Assembly: GCA_029010715.1 (NCBI GenBank)
Contig: JAQXKZ010000031.1
Location: 36,059-100,058 of the forward strand
Source of the DNA: Clostridiales bacterium
Lineage (GTDB): Bacteria > Bacillota > Clostridia > Oscillospirales > Oscillospiraceae
Length of the DNA stretch: 64,000 bases
Reading direction: 5' to 3'
The translations under genes and the position numbers were made by a program. A model generated the notes under the pieces. It had not been told where the DNA came from. It made no database searches and saw nothing but the letters and a program-made list of their open reading frames with translations. Of this stretch, positions 63,022 to 64,000 are shown in pieces. Numbering within the stretch: position 1 is the stretch's first letter; each line of letters starts with the position of its first letter.

Positions 63022-64000
63022 ATGAGCTATAAGCTTTTAATCGCCGATGACGAAACGGATATAGTCAATATGCTGTCGGATTTCTTTCGGGGAAAGGGAT
63101 ACACGGTATTAACGGCTGCAAACGGCCCGGAGGCGATAAGCAAGTCAGAAAAGCAGCCGGATATTATTCTGCTTGACGTTAATATGCCCGGCATGAACGG
63201 ACTGGAAGTCTGCCGGCGTATCCGGGATTATGTTTCCTGTCCCATCATCTTTCTGACTGCCCGGATCGAAGATACTGACAAAGTGAAGGGGTTTTATGCC
63301 GGAGGCGACGATTATATAGTTAAGCCTTTTTCGCTTCTGGAACTTGAAGCAAGAGTACGCGCCCATCTGCGCCGTGAAGCGCGGCACAGCTTTGAGGCGC
63401 AGATAAAGTTTTCCGGTGACTTGACGATTGACTACTCGGAACGCTGCCTGTTTTTTGCAGGCAAGCGTATCGGTCTTGCGAAAAAGGAATTTGACATTGT
63501 GGAATTACTGTCTCAAAATCCGGGACAGGTCTTTGACAAGGAACGGATATATGAACGTGTTTGGGGGTATGACAGCGAGGGAGACAGCAGCGTTATAGCT
63601 GAGCATATCCGCAGAATACGGACCAGGCTTTCCGCGTTTACGGAAAAGGCATACATTGAAACTGTTTGGGGCTGCGGATATAAGCGGGTGCGTTACATTC
63701 GCGCCGCCTGTCTGTTCGGTAACGATGAAGTCGCTCCATTCGCTTTTCAGCGCCTCCGCGAGCTTGTCAGCGTTCTTGATCTTGCCGCTGTCGTCGAGCT
63801 CGATCTTATCGAGATCGGCGAGCTTCACGATGGAGCTAATGCGTTTGGCGCTGATTTTCACCTCACGGCACAGATCGGCATACGCGTTTTCCTTTGCCTG
63901 TTTTGTTTTTTCGGCGGCGATACCGGCCTTATAATCCTCAAAGGCTTTGTGCTCCTTTTCGAACTTGTCCTTATAGCCGTCGTCGCCCTGAGCTTTCAGC
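63022..64000 (+). CDS. OmpR/VanR-type response regulator, reading frame fused at its end to foreign DNA
   Basis: ATG 63022 after CGGAGGTG. The receiver domain has Asp9/Asp10, phospho-acceptor Asp52 (LLDVNMPG), Thr80 and Lys102 (VKPF). The winged-helix DNA-binding domain runs to YIETVWGCGYKRV at about residue 225 (near 63695), where such proteins normally stop. Here the frame stays open to the window end because the following DNA is a phage gene read antisense. The natural stop and the expected histidine kinase gene are missing. The C-terminal about 100 residues are therefore unlikely to be native. Confidence 0.85.
   Translation, partial: MSYKLLIADDETDIVNMLSDFFRGKGYTVLTAANGPEAISKSEKQPDIILLDVNMPGMNGLEVCRRIRDYVSCPIIFLTARIEDTDKVKGFYAGGDDYIVKPFSLLELEARVRAHLRREARHSFEAQIKFSGDLTIDYSERCLFFAGKRIGLAKKEFDIVELLSQNPGQVFDKERIYERVWGYDSEGDSSVIAEHIRRIRTRLSAFTEKAYIETVWGCGYKRVRYIRAACLFGNDEVAPFAFQRLRELVSVLDLAAVVELDLIEIGELHDGANAFGADFHLTAQIGIRVFLCLFCFFGGDTGLIILKGFVLLFELVLIAVVALSFQ
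63690..64000 (-). CDS. Fragment of phage minor structural protein (GP20/scaffold-like)
   Basis: The minus strand from 64000 reads LKAQGDDGYKDKFEKEHKAF, AGIAAEKTKQAKENAYADLC, KISAKRISSIVKLADLDKIELD, KNADKLAEALKSEWSDF and TGGANVTHP. This charged helical pattern is typical of siphophage GP20/scaffold proteins in Firmicutes prophages. The 5' part is beyond the window. The 3' end is lost at about 63690-63700, where the sequence becomes the response regulator gene. No other phage gene is visible here. Confidence 0.6.

Noticed and set aside
1..64000. tRNA, rRNA or CRISPR features
   Set aside because: No clover-leaf T-loop signatures, rRNA blocks or regularly spaced repeat-spacer arrays were seen; the 14-bp tandem units have no spacers.

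Overview
The window looks like chromosome from a Gram-positive, low-to-mid GC Clostridia, most likely an Oscillospirales-type gut anaerobe. This is inferred from strong AGGAGG ribosome sites, TTGACA/TATAAT promoters with 17-base spacers, lipoproteins and LysM or sortase-type surface proteins, a VanW protein, a DUF421/DUF4363 pair, DUF4364 next to asnA, and 2-hydroxyacyl-CoA dehydratase genes. No rRNA, tRNA or CRISPR array was seen. TAG ends several intact genes, so the code is standard.

Layout. 1-7.5 kb: a riboswitch-controlled P-type cation ATPase, an Ig-like surface protein, an AEC permease and a MATE exporter. 7.5-9.8 kb: a lipoprotein / ECF sigma / anti-sigma operon behind a sigma-W-like promoter. 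9.8-17.4 kb: VanW protein, O-antigen-ligase-like membrane protein, a SleB-like protein, a phosphodiester glycosidase, TatD and 5-formyl-THF cyclo-ligase. 17.9-21.9 kb: a 1333-residue LysM/InlB-type repeat protein. 22.2-27.9 kb: glycogen operon glgB-glgA-GH13. 28.3-31.8 kb: a large beta-helix-like surface protein with a sortase-like tail. 32-38 kb: nrdR, DUF421/DUF4363, an amino-sugar operon (NagB-like, GlmM, GlmU-C-like) and a Cys-containing hypothetical. 38-44 kb: DUF4364-asnA, an Ig-like lipoprotein, and a minus-strand 2-hydroxyacyl-CoA dehydratase-type operon with a 52-residue membrane peptide. 44-54.7 kb: RsuA-type pseudouridine synthase, a CdaR-like regulator, ftsE-ftsX, two coiled-coil M23 endopeptidases, an S41 protease homologue, greA and lysS. 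54.8-57.5 kb: a decayed XRE regulator, DUF4375, a glutaredoxin-like protein and a DeoR regulator. 57.5-62.3 kb: a ParB-like/BMP fusion with a metallophosphoesterase, ilvE and an EamA transporter. 62.3-64 kb: gene-poor DNA, a response regulator, then an abrupt junction into an inverted phage structural gene.

Points that most deserve attention. (1) lysS carries an in-frame TAG exactly where a conserved Tyr is expected. (2) The S41 protein beside FtsEX and two M23 hydrolases has Gly in place of the catalytic Ser, so the cluster looks like a divisome hydrolase module with a pseudoprotease. (3) A signal-less ParB-like/BMP fusion and a noncanonical metallophosphoesterase form an operon whose start site lies in a perfect 36-bp palindrome; this is the best candidate for an undescribed system. 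(4) Seven tandem 14-bp units at 36946-37043 share an invariant AC. (5) The response regulator runs without a stop into antisense phage sequence, which suggests a rearrangement or an assembly chimera.

All functions are inferred by reading the sequence; no database search was run.
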